From JBMYRH01 sp049602155 (lineage in GTDB: Bacteria > Myxococcota_A > UBA9042 > PHBI01 > JBMYRH01): 55,329 nucleotides of DNA. The translations under genes and the position numbers were made by a program. The notes beneath the pieces were generated by a model. That model was not told the DNA's origin, searched no databases, and was given only the letters and a program-made list of their open reading frames with translations. The stretch's first letter is position 1; every line of letters starts with the position of its first letter. This document shows positions 1 through 9,431 of the stretch, in pieces. The stretch lies in contig JBMYRH010000034.1 of assembly GCA_049602155.1 (NCBI GenBank), forward strand, positions 1 to 55,329, in the 5' to 3' direction.

Positions 1-2829
1 GACGGCTGCGGTGGGAGCTGCGGCGCGTGCGCCGAGGGTTGGATGTGCGGTGGCGCGGGTGTCTGTGAGGTCCCGGAGGGCATGGTCGCGATCACCTTCT
101 CGGTCGACATGTCCTGCTCGGGGCTCGACAGCTTTACGACGGTCTATGTCGTCGGCCCCTGGGAGAACTGGAGCGCGGATGCGCACCCACTCAGCGACCC
201 GGATGAAGATGGCGTGTGGACGGCGACCTACCTCTTCGAGGAGGGGGCCGTGGTTGAGTACAAATACCAGGTCGACGGCTGGGCTGATGACGAGGATCTC
301 GTCGATGACATGCAATCAGGTGCGAGCTGTGCGCCTGTGACCGACTACTCCGGCTACGCGAACCGAAGCCTGACGGCGACGAGCGACATGGTGACCTCCG
401 ACACGTATGGCGCCTGCACGGCCTGCGGCGAAGTGGCCCCCGGCGTGACGTTCTCGGTGGACATGGGCTGCTCAGGGCTCGACAACTTCACGACCGTGTA
501 CGTCACCGGACCTTTCGCCGACTGGTGCGGTAACTGCAATGCGCTCAGTGACGACGACGGCGACGGCATCTGGGAGGGGACCTTCGTCTTCGAGCCCGGC
601 GAGACCCTCGAGTACAAGTACTTGGTGGACAATTGGGCCGCTTCTGAGGACCTCGTGAGCATGATGGTGAATGGCGGAACGTGCGCACCGGTCACGGACT
701 ACTTCGAGTACGCGAACCGCACCGTAACGGTCGGAGAGGGGGCGCCGGCGGTGACCGCTGACATCTACGGGAGCTGCTTTGCGTGTGACTGTGCGGGGAG
801 CTGTGAGGGGCTCGTGTGTGGCGGCGATGGGTGTGGCCAAAGTTGCGGTGCTTGCGGAGAGGGCGAGGTGTGCGCCGCTGGGGCTTGCGGGCCAGCACCG
901 TCCGGCTGCGAGCCCGAATGTGCCGAGGGTGAGACCTGCGTCGAGGGAGCCTGTCAGGCACCCACCGTGGGCTGCACGGACATGGACGCGACGAACTACT
1001 CGGAGGCAGCGACGATAGACGATGGGTCATGCCTCTACTCGGTGACCTTCGACTTCACGGGCACGGAGGACTGCGGTCAAGTCAACGTGACTGGCACGTG
1101 GGATGACTGGAGCGGTTGGGGGGTGACCCCAGAGACGAGCATGATGGCGACCCTCGCCGCTGGGGACTACGAGTACGTGGTGCTCTGCGTGGACACGACC
1201 GTGAACGAGTGGTGGAACAACGTGTGGGGGGCCTCGACGGTCCTTCGCCCGACGGCCGAGTGCGCGGCGAACGATGGGCCGGAGTTTAACTACGGTTTGA
1301 CGGTGGTCGACGGGCCGGTGACCGAGACCTACTGCGCTGGGACGTGCGACGCGGTGTGTGACGACGGTGGGCCCGTCGAGCCGCAGAACGGCTGCCCGAG
1401 CGACTGCCAAGGCTGCTTTGACGGCGAGGCATGCACCACGACGGCGGAGTGGTGGACCTGTGGTGAGGCGCAAGTGTGCGGCTGGGCCGAGGTGCACTTG
1501 CAGGTCGACATGAACAGCTTCGACCCCGACAAGGCCCCTCACTTTCACGGCACGATGAACGAGTGGTGCGGAGACTGCGGGAACCTCGGTCAAGACACAG
1601 ACGGTGACGGCATTTACACCTGGACGCAGTACCTCGCTCCCCAGACCTGGGAGTGGAAACCCAGCGTCGACGCGTGGGGGCAGACCTCCGAGGCGCCTGC
1701 CGAGTGTTCACTCGACCCTCAGTACAAGAACTACCACTTCGACGTGTCTGCGTCGGACGTGAACAGTGGGGTCCCTGTGGTCGTTGGCCCCGTCTGCTTT
1801 CAGACCCCGATCGGCACCTGCGGAGCCTGTGACGCCGAGCCAGTGTCCACGGTCTGCGCGGATGCGCCTGGGCGGACCGAGCCGGTCACCGTCGACGGTT
1901 ACAACATCGTCATCGGTGGCGTGAAGACCTACATGAAGGGCGTCGCTTGGTCGCCCACGCCGAAGGGCGCGGGCCCTGGCGCAGCGGACTTCGCGGCCTA
2001 CGTGGCGCAGGACGCCGAGCTGATGCAAGCCGCGGACATCAACGTTGTGAGGACCTACGGGCCGATCACCGACACCGCGGTCCTAGATACCCTCTACGAC
2101 CACGGCATCCATGTGTTGATGACGGTCTACTACGGCTACTCCGAGACGCCGGCGAGCGCCGTGGACACGCTCTGTCAGGTCAAGAACCACCCCGCGATCA
2201 TCGGCTGGGTGGTCGGCAACGAGTGGAACTATAACAACCTGGGCCTGGGCGGAGAGATCAGCTTCGAAGAGGCGGTTCAGCGCGTGAAGGCCGCGGTCGA
2301 TGCGCTCAAGGCGAACGACGGGAGCCGGCCGGTCTCGACCATCTACGGTGGTGTCCCCTCAGGTGACGTCTACGCGTGGCTCTCCAATGTCGACTTCTGG
2401 GGGCTCAATATCTACTCAGGCGCCAGCTTCGGCGGGCTCTTTCAGGAGTGGGCGAACATGTCCGACAAGCCGATGTACTTCGGTGAGTACGGCGCGGATG
2501 CCTATGACGGGACCGTTGGCGCTGAAGACCAGGCGACTCAGGCGTCCATCCTGGGCGACCAGACCGAGGAGGCCTACGCAGAGGCCTCGGTGACCGGCGG
2601 CGTGTGTGCGGGTGGCATGGTCTTCGAGTGGTGCGACGAGTGGTGGAAGAACAGCGATGGCGGCTGGAGTGAGCACGACACGGAGGCCTCGTGGACCAAC
2701 GGGGCGTACCCAGATCCGACCATCCAAGAAGAGTGGTGGGGCTTGGTCGACATCGACCGCAACGTGCGCGAGGCCTACACGACCTACGCCGAGATGGTCG
2801 CCCCTGTAGACCCCGGCGGTACCGAGTGA
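1..2829 (+). CDS. Secreted multi-module glycoside hydrolase (5' end outside window)
   Basis: The reading frame is open from base 1 and the Cys-rich pattern continues upstream of the first ATG (base 43), so the true start lies outside the window. Counting from that ATG, there are four beta-sandwich modules at about 13-110, 134-240, 332-420 and 483-565. They show the 'VYVxGPFxxWxxNxxxLxDxDxDGxWxG' and 'EYKYxVDxW' pattern of CBM20/AMPK-type glycan-binding folds. Between them lie a Cys-rich CGGDGCG segment and a 'GCTDMDATNYxxxATxDDGSC' motif of the kind common in secreted proteins. Residues ~612-915 look like a clan-A TIM barrel (GH2/GH72-like). Glu727 in VVGNEWN is the likely acid/base and Glu815 in YFGEYGAD the likely nucleophile. 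The substrate is unknown; a beta-glucan or mannan is inferred only from the fold. Confidence 0.8.
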   Translation, partial: DGCGGSCGACAEGWMCGGAGVCEVPEGMVAITFSVDMSCSGLDSFTTVYVVGPWENWSADAHPLSDPDEDGVWTATYLFEEGAVVEYKYQVDGWADDEDLVDDMQSGASCAPVTDYSGYANRSLTATSDMVTSDTYGACTACGEVAPGVTFSVDMGCSGLDNFTTVYVTGPFADWCGNCNALSDDDGDGIWEGTFVFEPGETLEYKYLVDNWAASEDLVSMMVNGGTCAPVTDYFEYANRTVTVGEGAPAVTADIYGSCFACDCAGSCEGLVCGGDGCGQSCGACGEGEVCAAGACGPAPSGCEPECAEGETCVEGACQAPTVGCTDMDATNYSEAATIDDGSCLYSVTFDFTGTEDCGQVNVTGTWDDWSGWGVTPETSMMATLAAGDYEYVVLCVDTTVNEWWNNVWGASTVLRPTAECAANDGPEFNYGLTVVDGPVTETYCAGTCDAVCDDGGPVEPQNGCPSDCQGCFDGEACTTTAEWWTCGEAQVCGWAEVHLQVDMNSFDPDKAPHFHGTMNEWCGDCGNLGQDTDGDGIYTWTQYLAPQTWEWKPSVDAWGQTSEAPAECSLDPQYKNYHFDVSASDVNSGVPVVVGPVCFQTPIGTCGACDAEPVSTVCADAPGRTEPVTVDGYNIVIGGVKTYMKGVAWSPTPKGAGPGAADFAAYVAQDAELMQAADINVVRTYGPITDTAVLDTLYDHGIHVLMTVYYGYSETPASAVDTLCQVKNHPAIIGWVVGNEWNYNNLGLGGEISFEEAVQRVKAAVDALKANDGSRPVSTIYGGVPSGDVYAWLSNVDFWGLNIYSGASFGGLFQEWANMSDKPMYFGEYGADAYDGTVGAEDQATQASILGDQTEEAYAEASVTGGVCAGGMVFEWCDEWWKNSDGGWSEHDTEASWTNGAYPDPTIQEEWWGLVDIDRNVREAYTTYAEMVAPVDPGGTE

Positions 2830-2833
2830 CGGG

Positions 2834-2869
2834 AACCCCTGAGCCTCCCATCGACGGGCCTCAGGGGTT
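2834..2869 (+). terminator. Rho-independent terminator of the glycoside hydrolase gene
   Basis: A perfect 10-bp stem (AACCCCTGAG at 2834-2843, CTCAGGGGTT at 2860-2869) with a 16-nt loop starts five bases after the stop codon. It is followed by TCATTT. It is the clearest intrinsic terminator in the window. Confidence 0.75.
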
Positions 2870-3166
2870 TCATTTGGCGCTCTCGAACGCTCCGTGTGGG
2901 GGCGGTTCGAGGGGGCCGCTTTTTAGAGGAGAGAGGCGCGAGGTCTAAGCTGCTCGCTCGTGCGGACACCTGCCCGGGCCGCGGCTCGGCGCGCACAGCC
3001 AAGTCGTTGAGGTGCGCGACATGGTGGCCTTGGGCGTGCGCGAGTATGGCTAGCACCCGCGCTCGACGGTCCTCAAGAGTGGCGCCGGTGAGCCCAGCGC
3101 TGTCATCGCTCACCGCGGCCACGACTGCGGGGCCTTCATCCTGTTAGGAGGTGGGGCTTAGCTGGC
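2870..3166. other. Gene-free stretch between a terminator and a convergent gene end
   Basis: I see no convincing gene here. Open frames exist on both strands, but they lack a ribosome binding site, recognisable motifs or typical composition. A reverse-strand frame around 2950-3120 reads somewhat protein-like and could be a decayed remnant, but nothing identifies it. Confidence 0.4.
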
Positions 3167-4177
3167 TTAGTTGAGCGCGGTCACCAGGCAGTCTCTCAAC
3201 GGCCAGCCGCAGGGGCCGCCGTTCTTCGTCTTGTCCTGGAAGCAGATCTCGGGGTCTGTGTAGGACTCGTCGCCGAGGCACTCGCCGTCGACGCAGAGCA
3301 TCAGCGTCCAGTACTTGCTGGCGGCTTCAGCGCTGACGTTCTCGATGCAGCCTGCGAGGCACCCGATCGTGATGTCGCCTGTCATGAAGTCCTTGGGGCA
3401 GGCGTCGCTGTCGATGCACTCCAGGATAGTGTGGCACTCCTCGAGCCCCTCGGTGGACTGGGAACATGCGACGGTCTCGGGCAGGCAGAACCCGCGTTGG
3501 CACTCTGCCCCGCCGGCGTCCTTCGCCAGCGAACAGCCGTTGTCGGCCATGCAGGTGACGAGGTCCACGGCGGCAGCCTCTTGGGCGGGCGTCTCAGCGG
3601 GGCCACAGCCCTCGGTGGCGTCTGCGATACAGGTCACAGCGTCGTCACTGTCCATGCAGGCCGCCATCAAGCAGGGGGCCATCTCCATGCAAATCGCCGG
3701 TGGGGGGGGGCCACACTGACTGGCAGTGCAGACCTCATCCTCGGCGCAGGTCCCGCACGCCTCACCGCAGCCATCATCGCCGCAGGTCTTACCCTCGCAG
3801 TCCGGCTGACACGGGGTGCAGGTGCCCTCTTCGCAGGTGTAGTTCCCAAAGCAGGTGCCACAGAGGCCGCCACAGCCGTTATCTCCGCAGTTGTTGCTGC
3901 CGCACTGGGGCTCGCATGGCGCGGAGACCTCGCCCTCCACAGCGTCCTCTGGCCCGGTTGAGGTGGCGTCTGACGCCTCGCCACCAGCCGCCTCGACGGT
4001 GTCTGACGAGCTCGACGCCTTCTGGACGCATGCGTTGGGCGAATCCTGGTCCTCGCCTTGGAACACACACGCCATCCCTTCCGGGCACTCGCTGTCGCTG
4101 GCGCAGCCCTGAATCGTCGTCGTGTCCGAGCAGGCATAGAGGCCGAAGGCGAAGCCGAGGATGAGGAGCAGGCGCAT
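3167..4177 (-). CDS. Cys-rich lipoprotein with CGDxGCG modules
   Basis: This is a 336-residue predicted lipoprotein. The start at 4177 is preferred over longer options because AAGGG lies 7 nt upstream and it begins a clean signal peptide (MRLLLILGFAFGLYAC) ending in the lipobox LYAC. The signal is followed by an acidic Ser/Asp/Glu-rich linker (about residues 40-85). Next come two 'CxxxCGDxGCGxxCGTC' modules, which also occur in the first gene of the window. The last ~170 residues contain about 20 cysteines spaced like a disulfide-bonded helical domain (MAPCLMAACMDSDDAVTCI and similar). No enzyme motif is visible. The role is unknown, probably surface-exposed. It is divergent from the PEGA-domain gene. 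Confidence 0.8.
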   Translation of the reverse strand: MRLLLILGFAFGLYACSDTTTIQGCASDSECPEGMACVFQGEDQDSPNACVQKASSSSDTVEAAGGEASDATSTGPEDAVEGEVSAPCEPQCGSNNCGDNGCGGLCGTCFGNYTCEEGTCTPCQPDCEGKTCGDDGCGEACGTCAEDEVCTASQCGPPPPAICMEMAPCLMAACMDSDDAVTCIADATEGCGPAETPAQEAAAVDLVTCMADNGCSLAKDAGGAECQRGFCLPETVACSQSTEGLEECHTILECIDSDACPKDFMTGDITIGCLAGCIENVSAEAASKYWTLMLCVDGECLGDESYTDPEICFQDKTKNGGPCGWPLRDCLVTALN

Positions 4178-4413
4178 GAGCAAACCCTTTGCAGGTCGGA
4201 GGATGAGGCAGAGTGTAAGCGCCCTGCGAGGAGTCATCCAGTTCAACAGCCTCGCGGAGCGTTAACGACGGTGAGCACCCCATCCGAGTCTCTTGCTTAG
4301 GGCGGGAACACTAGCAAGTCGCGGCCTCAGATGGCATGCGGTGTTGCGATGGAGGGCCCCTAGTTTTGCAGCGTTGCAGGTTTAATATCTCCACGCGCGG
4401 TGCGAACTGGATT

Positions 4414-5604
4414 ATGATCCCGCCGATCAGAGGGACGAGGCAGGGGGCGAATGGCCCGTGTCTAGCGACCGACTTTGCGGAGTTGCATATCGAGGCTCGA
4501 ATCCGACGTTTACTCTGGCAGCTAGGGACCTTCTGCTGTGCGGCGCTCCCTCTCTTGCTGATGGTGTGTGGGGGGGTAGCGCTCGCCTCGGACCGGCCCT
4601 ACGACGACGCCGTCAAGCGAGGCCGAGCTGCACTTGAGGGCGGCCAATACAACGAGGCGCTCCAAGACTTCATGGCGGCCTTGGAGATGGTCGACGGCGG
4701 AGACGCTGAATCATGGCGGATGCTCTTGGCCATCGCCGTGACCTACGACCAAATGGGGCAGCTCGGGCACGCGGCGGAGTTTCACCGTGCGTTCTTGATG
4801 CGCGCCCAAAAGCACGCTGCGCTCCTGACGCCGGCGTGGGGCAAGCGCGTTGAGAACTCCAAGCGCGATGTGGACCGAATTATGAAGCGCGCGTCGGCGA
4901 TTCAGGGCTTCGTGAGCGTCGTAACGCAGCCGCCAGGTGCCACGATCTCTGTGGACGGGCGGCCTGTGGGCGCGATGGGGGATGGGGTGTCACCGTTCCT
5001 CCTCTTCCTGGACCCGGGTGCACACACTGTGAGCCTGGCGCGCTCTGGTTATAAGAGCGCCGAGCGGACCATCAAGATCGCCGCCGGGGCGATCCGTGCG
5101 CTGGATGTGGTCCTGGAACCGGGCGCCTCGTCGAGCGGGGGGCCTTCTCTTCAGCCGGTCGATGAGGTGCTCGCCGAGCCTGCGGATCGCACGACGCCCC
5201 TCAAGGCGACGGAGCCCCTGACCTCGGGAGAGGTGCCGTCGCAAGCGGGCGCATGGACCTTGGTTGGAGGTGGCGGCGCGGTGCTCGTCGCGGGTGCCGT
5301 CTTGACGGCCCTCGCGGCCTCAGAGCACAGCGCGCTGCAGGCAGACAGAGACCTGCTGCTCGATGACCCCGCTCAGTACGCAACGATGAGCCAAGAGGCC
5401 CGCTTGATTGCGAGCCTAGATTGGGACTCGCGCGCAGACAGTGTGAGCACGATGCAGTCCGCGTCGGTAGGGCTCTATGCGGCCGGAGCAGCAGCGCTCT
5501 TGGGCGGTGTGCTCTGGTTGTGGTTGGCGGATGATACAGCGCCTACGGTGACCTTTGCGCCCACGCCGGGTGGGGTCTTGAGTCACGCATCGGTGAGGTT
5601 CTAA
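4414..5604 (+). CDS. TPR and PEGA domain protein
   Basis: Exported protein of about 396 residues. After a signal-like segment (LLMVCGGVALA then SDRPYDD) come TPR-like helices ('AVKRGRAALEGGQYNEALQDF', 'AITYDQMG'-type spacing). A PEGA domain follows (GFVSVVTQPPGATISVDG, then PFLLFLDPGAHTVSLARSGY). Two hydrophobic segments lie near the C-terminus, at about 5260-5310 and 5460-5525. The start is uncertain: ATG 4414 has no good ribosome binding site, ATG 4336 gives a longer form, and TTG 4483 is also possible. A TAATAT hexamer at 4383-4388 could be a -10 element for the 4414 start. The stop overlaps the next ATG (TAATG), so the two are translationally coupled. PEGA/TPR proteins of this kind are common in myxobacteria and are thought to act at the envelope. 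Confidence 0.8.
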   Translation: MIPPIRGTRQGANGPCLATDFAELHIEARIRRLLWQLGTFCCAALPLLLMVCGGVALASDRPYDDAVKRGRAALEGGQYNEALQDFMAALEMVDGGDAESWRMLLAIAVTYDQMGQLGHAAEFHRAFLMRAQKHAALLTPAWGKRVENSKRDVDRIMKRASAIQGFVSVVTQPPGATISVDGRPVGAMGDGVSPFLLFLDPGAHTVSLARSGYKSAERTIKIAAGAIRALDVVLEPGASSSGGPSLQPVDEVLAEPADRTTPLKATEPLTSGEVPSQAGAWTLVGGGGAVLVAGAVLTALAASEHSALQADRDLLLDDPAQYATMSQEARLIASLDWDSRADSVSTMQSASVGLYAAGAAALLGGVLWLWLADDTAPTVTFAPTPGGVLSHASVRF

Positions 5605-7256
5605 TGAACACGCGGAAATCATGGGTGGTGAAGCGCTTGTGGGCGACGTGCATGGGGGGGCTCACGCTCCTCATTGCGGGGTGCTTTGGCGTGGTCGAGA
5701 AACCCGCGGACCTCGCCTGCACCGCCGAGGTGAACTTCACGCTGTGCGAAGAGGGCGGGCGCTTGGTGACATGCCTCGGGGGCGATCTCTCTGTGATGGT
5801 GTGCGAAGGAGACTGTGTGTCGGCTAATGGCACCGCGACCTGCGTTGCGACACCAGAGGGCACGGAGGACAGTCAGGGCAGCCCTGACGACATCGGCACG
5901 ACCCCTGTCGAGCCTGACGCCGGGAGCCCGGCGCCAGTGGAGGACACTGGTGCGGAGGGCACAGCCACTGGAGACGTGATTGATGACGTCGTCGTGGAGC
6001 CGGGGACGGGCTGCGACGTGAACAATGGCGGGTGCGATCCGCTTGTGGCGTGTGCAGAGGGCGCGAGCGGCATCGTATGTGGGCCATGCCCAGTCGGCTA
6101 CGTCGGAGACGCGAACGGAGGATGTACCGACACCTGCCCTGAGTGTGAGGCGCCAACACCTATCTGCCTGCAGGGCGGCGGTTGCGGGGCCTGCCAAACC
6201 GATGACGACTGCGGGCCAGGGCGACTTTGCGGGCAAGTCACGAACACGTGCACAGGGTGCAACCTCTTTGACCAAACGGGATGCGGTGAAGGCCAGGTGT
6301 GTACGCTGGTCTATACGGACGGCGGCCAAAGCTACGAAGGGGTGTGCTCGGATGGCGCGAGCCCGCCTGGAGAGCCCGGAGACTATTGCAACCCCGTGCA
6401 ATGTCGCCACGGCGCCATCTGTCAGCAGGACTTGGACTCTCTCTATCGTTGTCGCGCGCTCTGTGAGCCTACCGCGCAGCCGCTCGGACCAGGATCATGC
6501 GGTTTGGATGAGCAGTGCATTCCGCTCATCGCAGAGGTGGGCGGGGCACTGGTTGAAGAGGTGATTGGCAGCTGCCGCGTCCCATGTCAGCGCTTCTCGG
6601 AGGCCGCCTCTTGTCCAGAGGACAGCTGGTGCAGCCCGGACATCCAGAGCCCAGAATTCAATCGGCCCGATGTGTGCGTAGCATCGGTCGGTGCACTCGC
6701 GCCGAGTGCAGCGTGCGACCCTTCATTTGTCGACCCCGAGGGGACGACCTGCGCACCAGACACCCTCTGTTTTCAGGGGGAGTGCCGCGTCCTGTGTGAC
6801 TCGGACTTAGCGCCATGCGCGGAGGGAGGGTGTAACGACTTTGCAGACGGCACCGGGCAGTTCGTTGTCTTCTCTCTGTGTCAGGGCGACTGTGATTATG
6901 ACGCTGGCACGGCGTGCCCTGATTCGACACAGACGTGCATCCCCGCGACGGTCTTCGACGAGGGCTCAGAGGGCGGGACGTGCATCAACACCCCAGCCGA
7001 CCCCAGTTGGCCGTACGAGGAGTTTGAGGCGTGTTCAGAAGCGACCGGGCTTTGCGCGCCCTTCTCTTACTGCATCGACTACGCGGGCTTCCCAGGCAGC
7101 ACGGGTTACCAGTGTTACGAGCTTTGCCGGTTCTCGAAGGGCGCGAAGAACACCGTGAATCACCCGGACTGCAGTCGAAGCACGGCCCTGTGTGAAGACA
7201 TCTTGGGGCCGGGTTTAGGCACCACGAGCTTCGGCGTCTGCGGTCACGACATCTAG
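5604..7256 (+). CDS. Cys-rich lipoprotein with EGF-like segment
   Basis: 550 residues. Its ATG overlaps the stop of the PEGA gene (TAATG), so both are probably made together. The signal peptide ends in LIAGC (lipobox). A short 'CTAEVNFTLCEEGGRLVTC' segment and an acidic Thr/Asp/Glu/Pro linker follow. An EGF-like unit comes next (CDVNNGGCDPLVAC then GPCPVGYVGDANGGC). The long C-terminal part holds many cysteines in CxxxxxCxxxxC spacing, with motifs such as DDDCGPGRLCG and CGLDEQCIPL that are typical of myxobacterial secreted proteins. No catalytic motif is recognised. Coupling suggests it works with, or is presented by, the PEGA/TPR partner. Confidence 0.82.
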   Translation: MNTRKSWVVKRLWATCMGGLTLLIAGCFGVVEKPADLACTAEVNFTLCEEGGRLVTCLGGDLSVMVCEGDCVSANGTATCVATPEGTEDSQGSPDDIGTTPVEPDAGSPAPVEDTGAEGTATGDVIDDVVVEPGTGCDVNNGGCDPLVACAEGASGIVCGPCPVGYVGDANGGCTDTCPECEAPTPICLQGGGCGACQTDDDCGPGRLCGQVTNTCTGCNLFDQTGCGEGQVCTLVYTDGGQSYEGVCSDGASPPGEPGDYCNPVQCRHGAICQQDLDSLYRCRALCEPTAQPLGPGSCGLDEQCIPLIAEVGGALVEEVIGSCRVPCQRFSEAASCPEDSWCSPDIQSPEFNRPDVCVASVGALAPSAACDPSFVDPEGTTCAPDTLCFQGECRVLCDSDLAPCAEGGCNDFADGTGQFVVFSLCQGDCDYDAGTACPDSTQTCIPATVFDEGSEGGTCINTPADPSWPYEEFEACSEATGLCAPFSYCIDYAGFPGSTGYQCYELCRFSKGAKNTVNHPDCSRSTALCEDILGPGLGTTSFGVCGHDI

Positions 7257-7278
7257 AGCCGGGCGCGACGCCGCAGCC

Positions 7279-8619
7279 TCACTTTGTCATCGTCGTCGAG
7301 AAGTCGATGTTGCCGTTTTGGTCGATGAATTCTGCGGTCAGCGTTGGCCCGACGATGTGGATGTAGAGGAAGCCACCGATGCTGGCGTCCTCGAATACGG
7401 TGGGGTTGGATCCGCCGAGCGCCTTTGTCTTGGCGCCGGCGCCGCTGACGACGAACTGAACGCCTGGGCACTGGGCCTGCTCCGCGAGCCACTGGCGATT
7501 ATGGTCATGGCCGGACATGTAGAAGTCCGCGCGACCGCAGACGATGGTCTCGACGCCCTCTTTGACCCCCTCGCCGAGGACGATCTCACCGATCCCGTCT
7601 AGGAGATCGCCGAGGAAGGGAAGATCAGACACGACCTCCATGACGTCCTCATCGAGCCCCTCATACTCGCCGGCGTTTCCATGGGCCCCATTGCTGACAT
7701 ACGGGTGATGACCGAGGACGAACTTCCATGTGGCGTCTGAGGCGTCGATTTTACCCGGGAACTCGTTCATCTGCGCGTTGGCGCGGTCATCGGCTTCGTC
7801 GAAGAACGCGGCCCACATCATGTCGTTGGTGTCGAGCGCGAAGAAGTGTGCGGGGCCTGAGACGAAGTCGTAGGTGCGCGCTGGCATCGTCCACTTGGTC
7901 GAGACATCGGTGTAGGCGACTTGGATGTCGCCCTTCTCGAACTCGCCGCCGGACCCGTCGAAGGTGTCTCCAAAGATGTCGCTGAACAGGCCGCCATTAT
8001 CGTGGTTCCCTAGGACGGCATAGAAGGGGAAATTCAGGTTCGCGTAAGGCGCTTCGAATTTCTCCTCCCATTGGCTGTCCACGATGCTGCTCACCCCGGC
8101 ATCGTAGACGTTATCACCGAGGAGGATCGCGAAGTCACAGCCCTCAGCGGCGCACCTAGCCTCGATGGCCGCTGAGACCTCGTATTGGTTGTCGTTACCC
8201 TCTCCGACGTCGCCGAGCACGACGAACCGCACCTCTGGGAGCGGGTCGGGCGTGACGTCCGCCTGGGCGTCATCGCCTTCCTCGGTGTCCGTCGCATCGG
8301 GCGCTGCCGAGGCGTCCGCGTCGCTCGATGATGCGCTGTCGTCGGGGGCCTCAGCGACGTCCTCCGTGGGGGCGGTGGGCTCCGCATCGCTGGGCGCAGG
8401 CGCCTCTTCGATGTCCGTCGGGCTGACGACCTCGGCGCCTGCGTCCGACTCCGCGTTGACGGGTGCGGGGTCGGTCGGCTGCGTCAGCGCATCGGCAAAG
8501 GAGGCGACGGGCGCGGGGTCCTCGATGGCCGGCGCGGTCGCTCCGCCTTCGGAGGGCGTTGATGACGAGCAAGCCGCCAGGAGCAGGGCCAAGGGCATGA
8601 TGTGTTTTTGGAGTGTCAT
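7279..8619 (-). CDS. Lipoprotein purple-acid-phosphatase-like metallophosphoesterase
   Basis: 446 residues. Lipoprotein signal MTLQKHIMPLALLLAAC (LAAC lipobox), then an acidic low-complexity linker to about residue 128. The calcineurin-like catalytic domain carries all expected metal ligands: Asp137 in GDVGEG, Asp169 and Tyr172 in GDNVYD, Asn205-His206 in GNHD, GHHP at 303-306, and His371/His373 in GHDH. A Tyr three residues after the second Asp is characteristic of purple (tartrate-resistant) acid phosphatases, so a phosphomonoesterase on the outside of the cell is likely. The true substrate is unknown. AAGG lies 7 nt before the ATG. It converges on the Cys-rich lipoprotein gene with only 22 bp between stops. 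Confidence 0.88.
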   Translation of the reverse strand: MTLQKHIMPLALLLAACSSSTPSEGGATAPAIEDPAPVASFADALTQPTDPAPVNAESDAGAEVVSPTDIEEAPAPSDAEPTAPTEDVAEAPDDSASSSDADASAAPDATDTEEGDDAQADVTPDPLPEVRFVVLGDVGEGNDNQYEVSAAIEARCAAEGCDFAILLGDNVYDAGVSSIVDSQWEEKFEAPYANLNFPFYAVLGNHDNGGLFSDIFGDTFDGSGGEFEKGDIQVAYTDVSTKWTMPARTYDFVSGPAHFFALDTNDMMWAAFFDEADDRANAQMNEFPGKIDASDATWKFVLGHHPYVSNGAHGNAGEYEGLDEDVMEVVSDLPFLGDLLDGIGEIVLGEGVKEGVETIVCGRADFYMSGHDHNRQWLAEQAQCPGVQFVVSGAGAKTKALGGSNPTVFEDASIGGFLYIHIVGPTLTAEFIDQNGNIDFSTTMTK

Positions 8620-8801
8620 GAGGGCGCCTTACCATGAGGGTCCTCAGTGAGCGAGCCGAGGGTTCGATGGCGTGATGGCGATCGCTCGATAGGGGCCAAG
8701 GGGGAGGTGAACCCTTCAACCGGGTCAGCGACCCGAAGGAGTGAACGGTGCACCTCGGAGAGGGCAGGGCGGTTGCGCTGTCCTGTGAGCAGCCCTGCCG
8801 G

Positions 8802-8807
8802 TATGGT
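8802..8807 (+). promoter_or_regulatory. Candidate -10 element for a leaderless transcript
   Basis: TATGGT lies exactly 6 nt before the ATG at 8814, which would put the transcription start at or next to the start codon. The same TANNNT-N6-ATG geometry appears before the genes starting at 19787 and 33090. A GGTGG partly overlapping it could instead serve as a weak ribosome binding site. Confidence 0.3.
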
Positions 8808-8813
8808 GGCACG

Positions 8814-9431
8814 ATGAACCCCTCACTGAACCGGCCCTGGGTCAAGGGCTCCTTGGCCTTCTTCGTCGCCCTCGCGGCGCTCTTTCTGTGGGACAGGAAC
8901 ACCGTCCCTGGGGTCGTCTTTCCGCCCGAGGAGCCGCTGCGCACCCAGCAGACGGAGGTGTGGTTAGAGGCCGTGCAAAAGGTGGCGAAGACCGGAGACT
9001 GGCTCGTGCTGCGCGGGTACCATGAGACCGACCACCTCGTGGCGGCAGCGACCAATCAGCCCTTTAGCCACGTGGCTGTACTGGATATGTCGAAGGGGCA
9101 GGTCATCGAGGCCATCGGTGCTGGCATTCAGACCCTGGACCTGCGAGAGCGTCTGCACACGTCGCATCACGTGATGGTGATGCGGCCTCGGTGGTGGCGA
9201 GAGGAACGGGCCGAGAAGGCGATCTCCGCGGCGCGCGCGCAAGTCGGCGGGTCCTATGACTTCCTGGGGACGGTGGGCCTAGGCGCCAAAGAGCGGTTCT
9301 ATTGCAGTGAGTTGGCGGTTCACATTTACAGGCCGTACTTTCAGGGTGATGAGCAGATCCCAGGCGTCCTAGAGCCTGGCCATATGTACCTCTGGGGTGA
9401 CGTCATCTACGATTCACGGAGCCGCAATTGA
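8814..9431 (+). CDS. Membrane-anchored YiiX-type permuted papain-like amidase/peptidase
   Basis: 205 residues from the ATG at 8814; a longer in-frame start at 8748 would add a non-signal-like tail. An N-terminal hydrophobic helix (GSLAFFVALAALFLW) acts as anchor or signal. The rest fits the permuted NlpC/P60-type (YiiX/YebB) fold: 'GDWLVLRG' near the start, a His in FSHVAVLD (His86), Glu99 in VIEAIG, and the catalytic Cys164 in FYCSELAV. In this permuted family the His precedes the Cys, as here. The likely activity is hydrolysis of an amide or ester bond in a peptidoglycan- or lipid-linked substrate; the exact substrate is unknown. Its TGA overlaps the TTG start of the following beta-helix gene, so the two are coupled. 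Confidence 0.8.
   Translation: MNPSLNRPWVKGSLAFFVALAALFLWDRNTVPGVVFPPEEPLRTQQTEVWLEAVQKVAKTGDWLVLRGYHETDHLVAAATNQPFSHVAVLDMSKGQVIEAIGAGIQTLDLRERLHTSHHVMVMRPRWWREERAEKAISAARAQVGGSYDFLGTVGLGAKERFYCSELAVHIYRPYFQGDEQIPGVLEPGHMYLWGDVIYDSRSRN

Noticed and set aside
2784..3122. Reverse-strand open frame after the glycoside hydrolase
   Set aside because: It overlaps the terminator, lacks a ribosome binding site and matches no family; it may be a remnant but cannot be called a gene.
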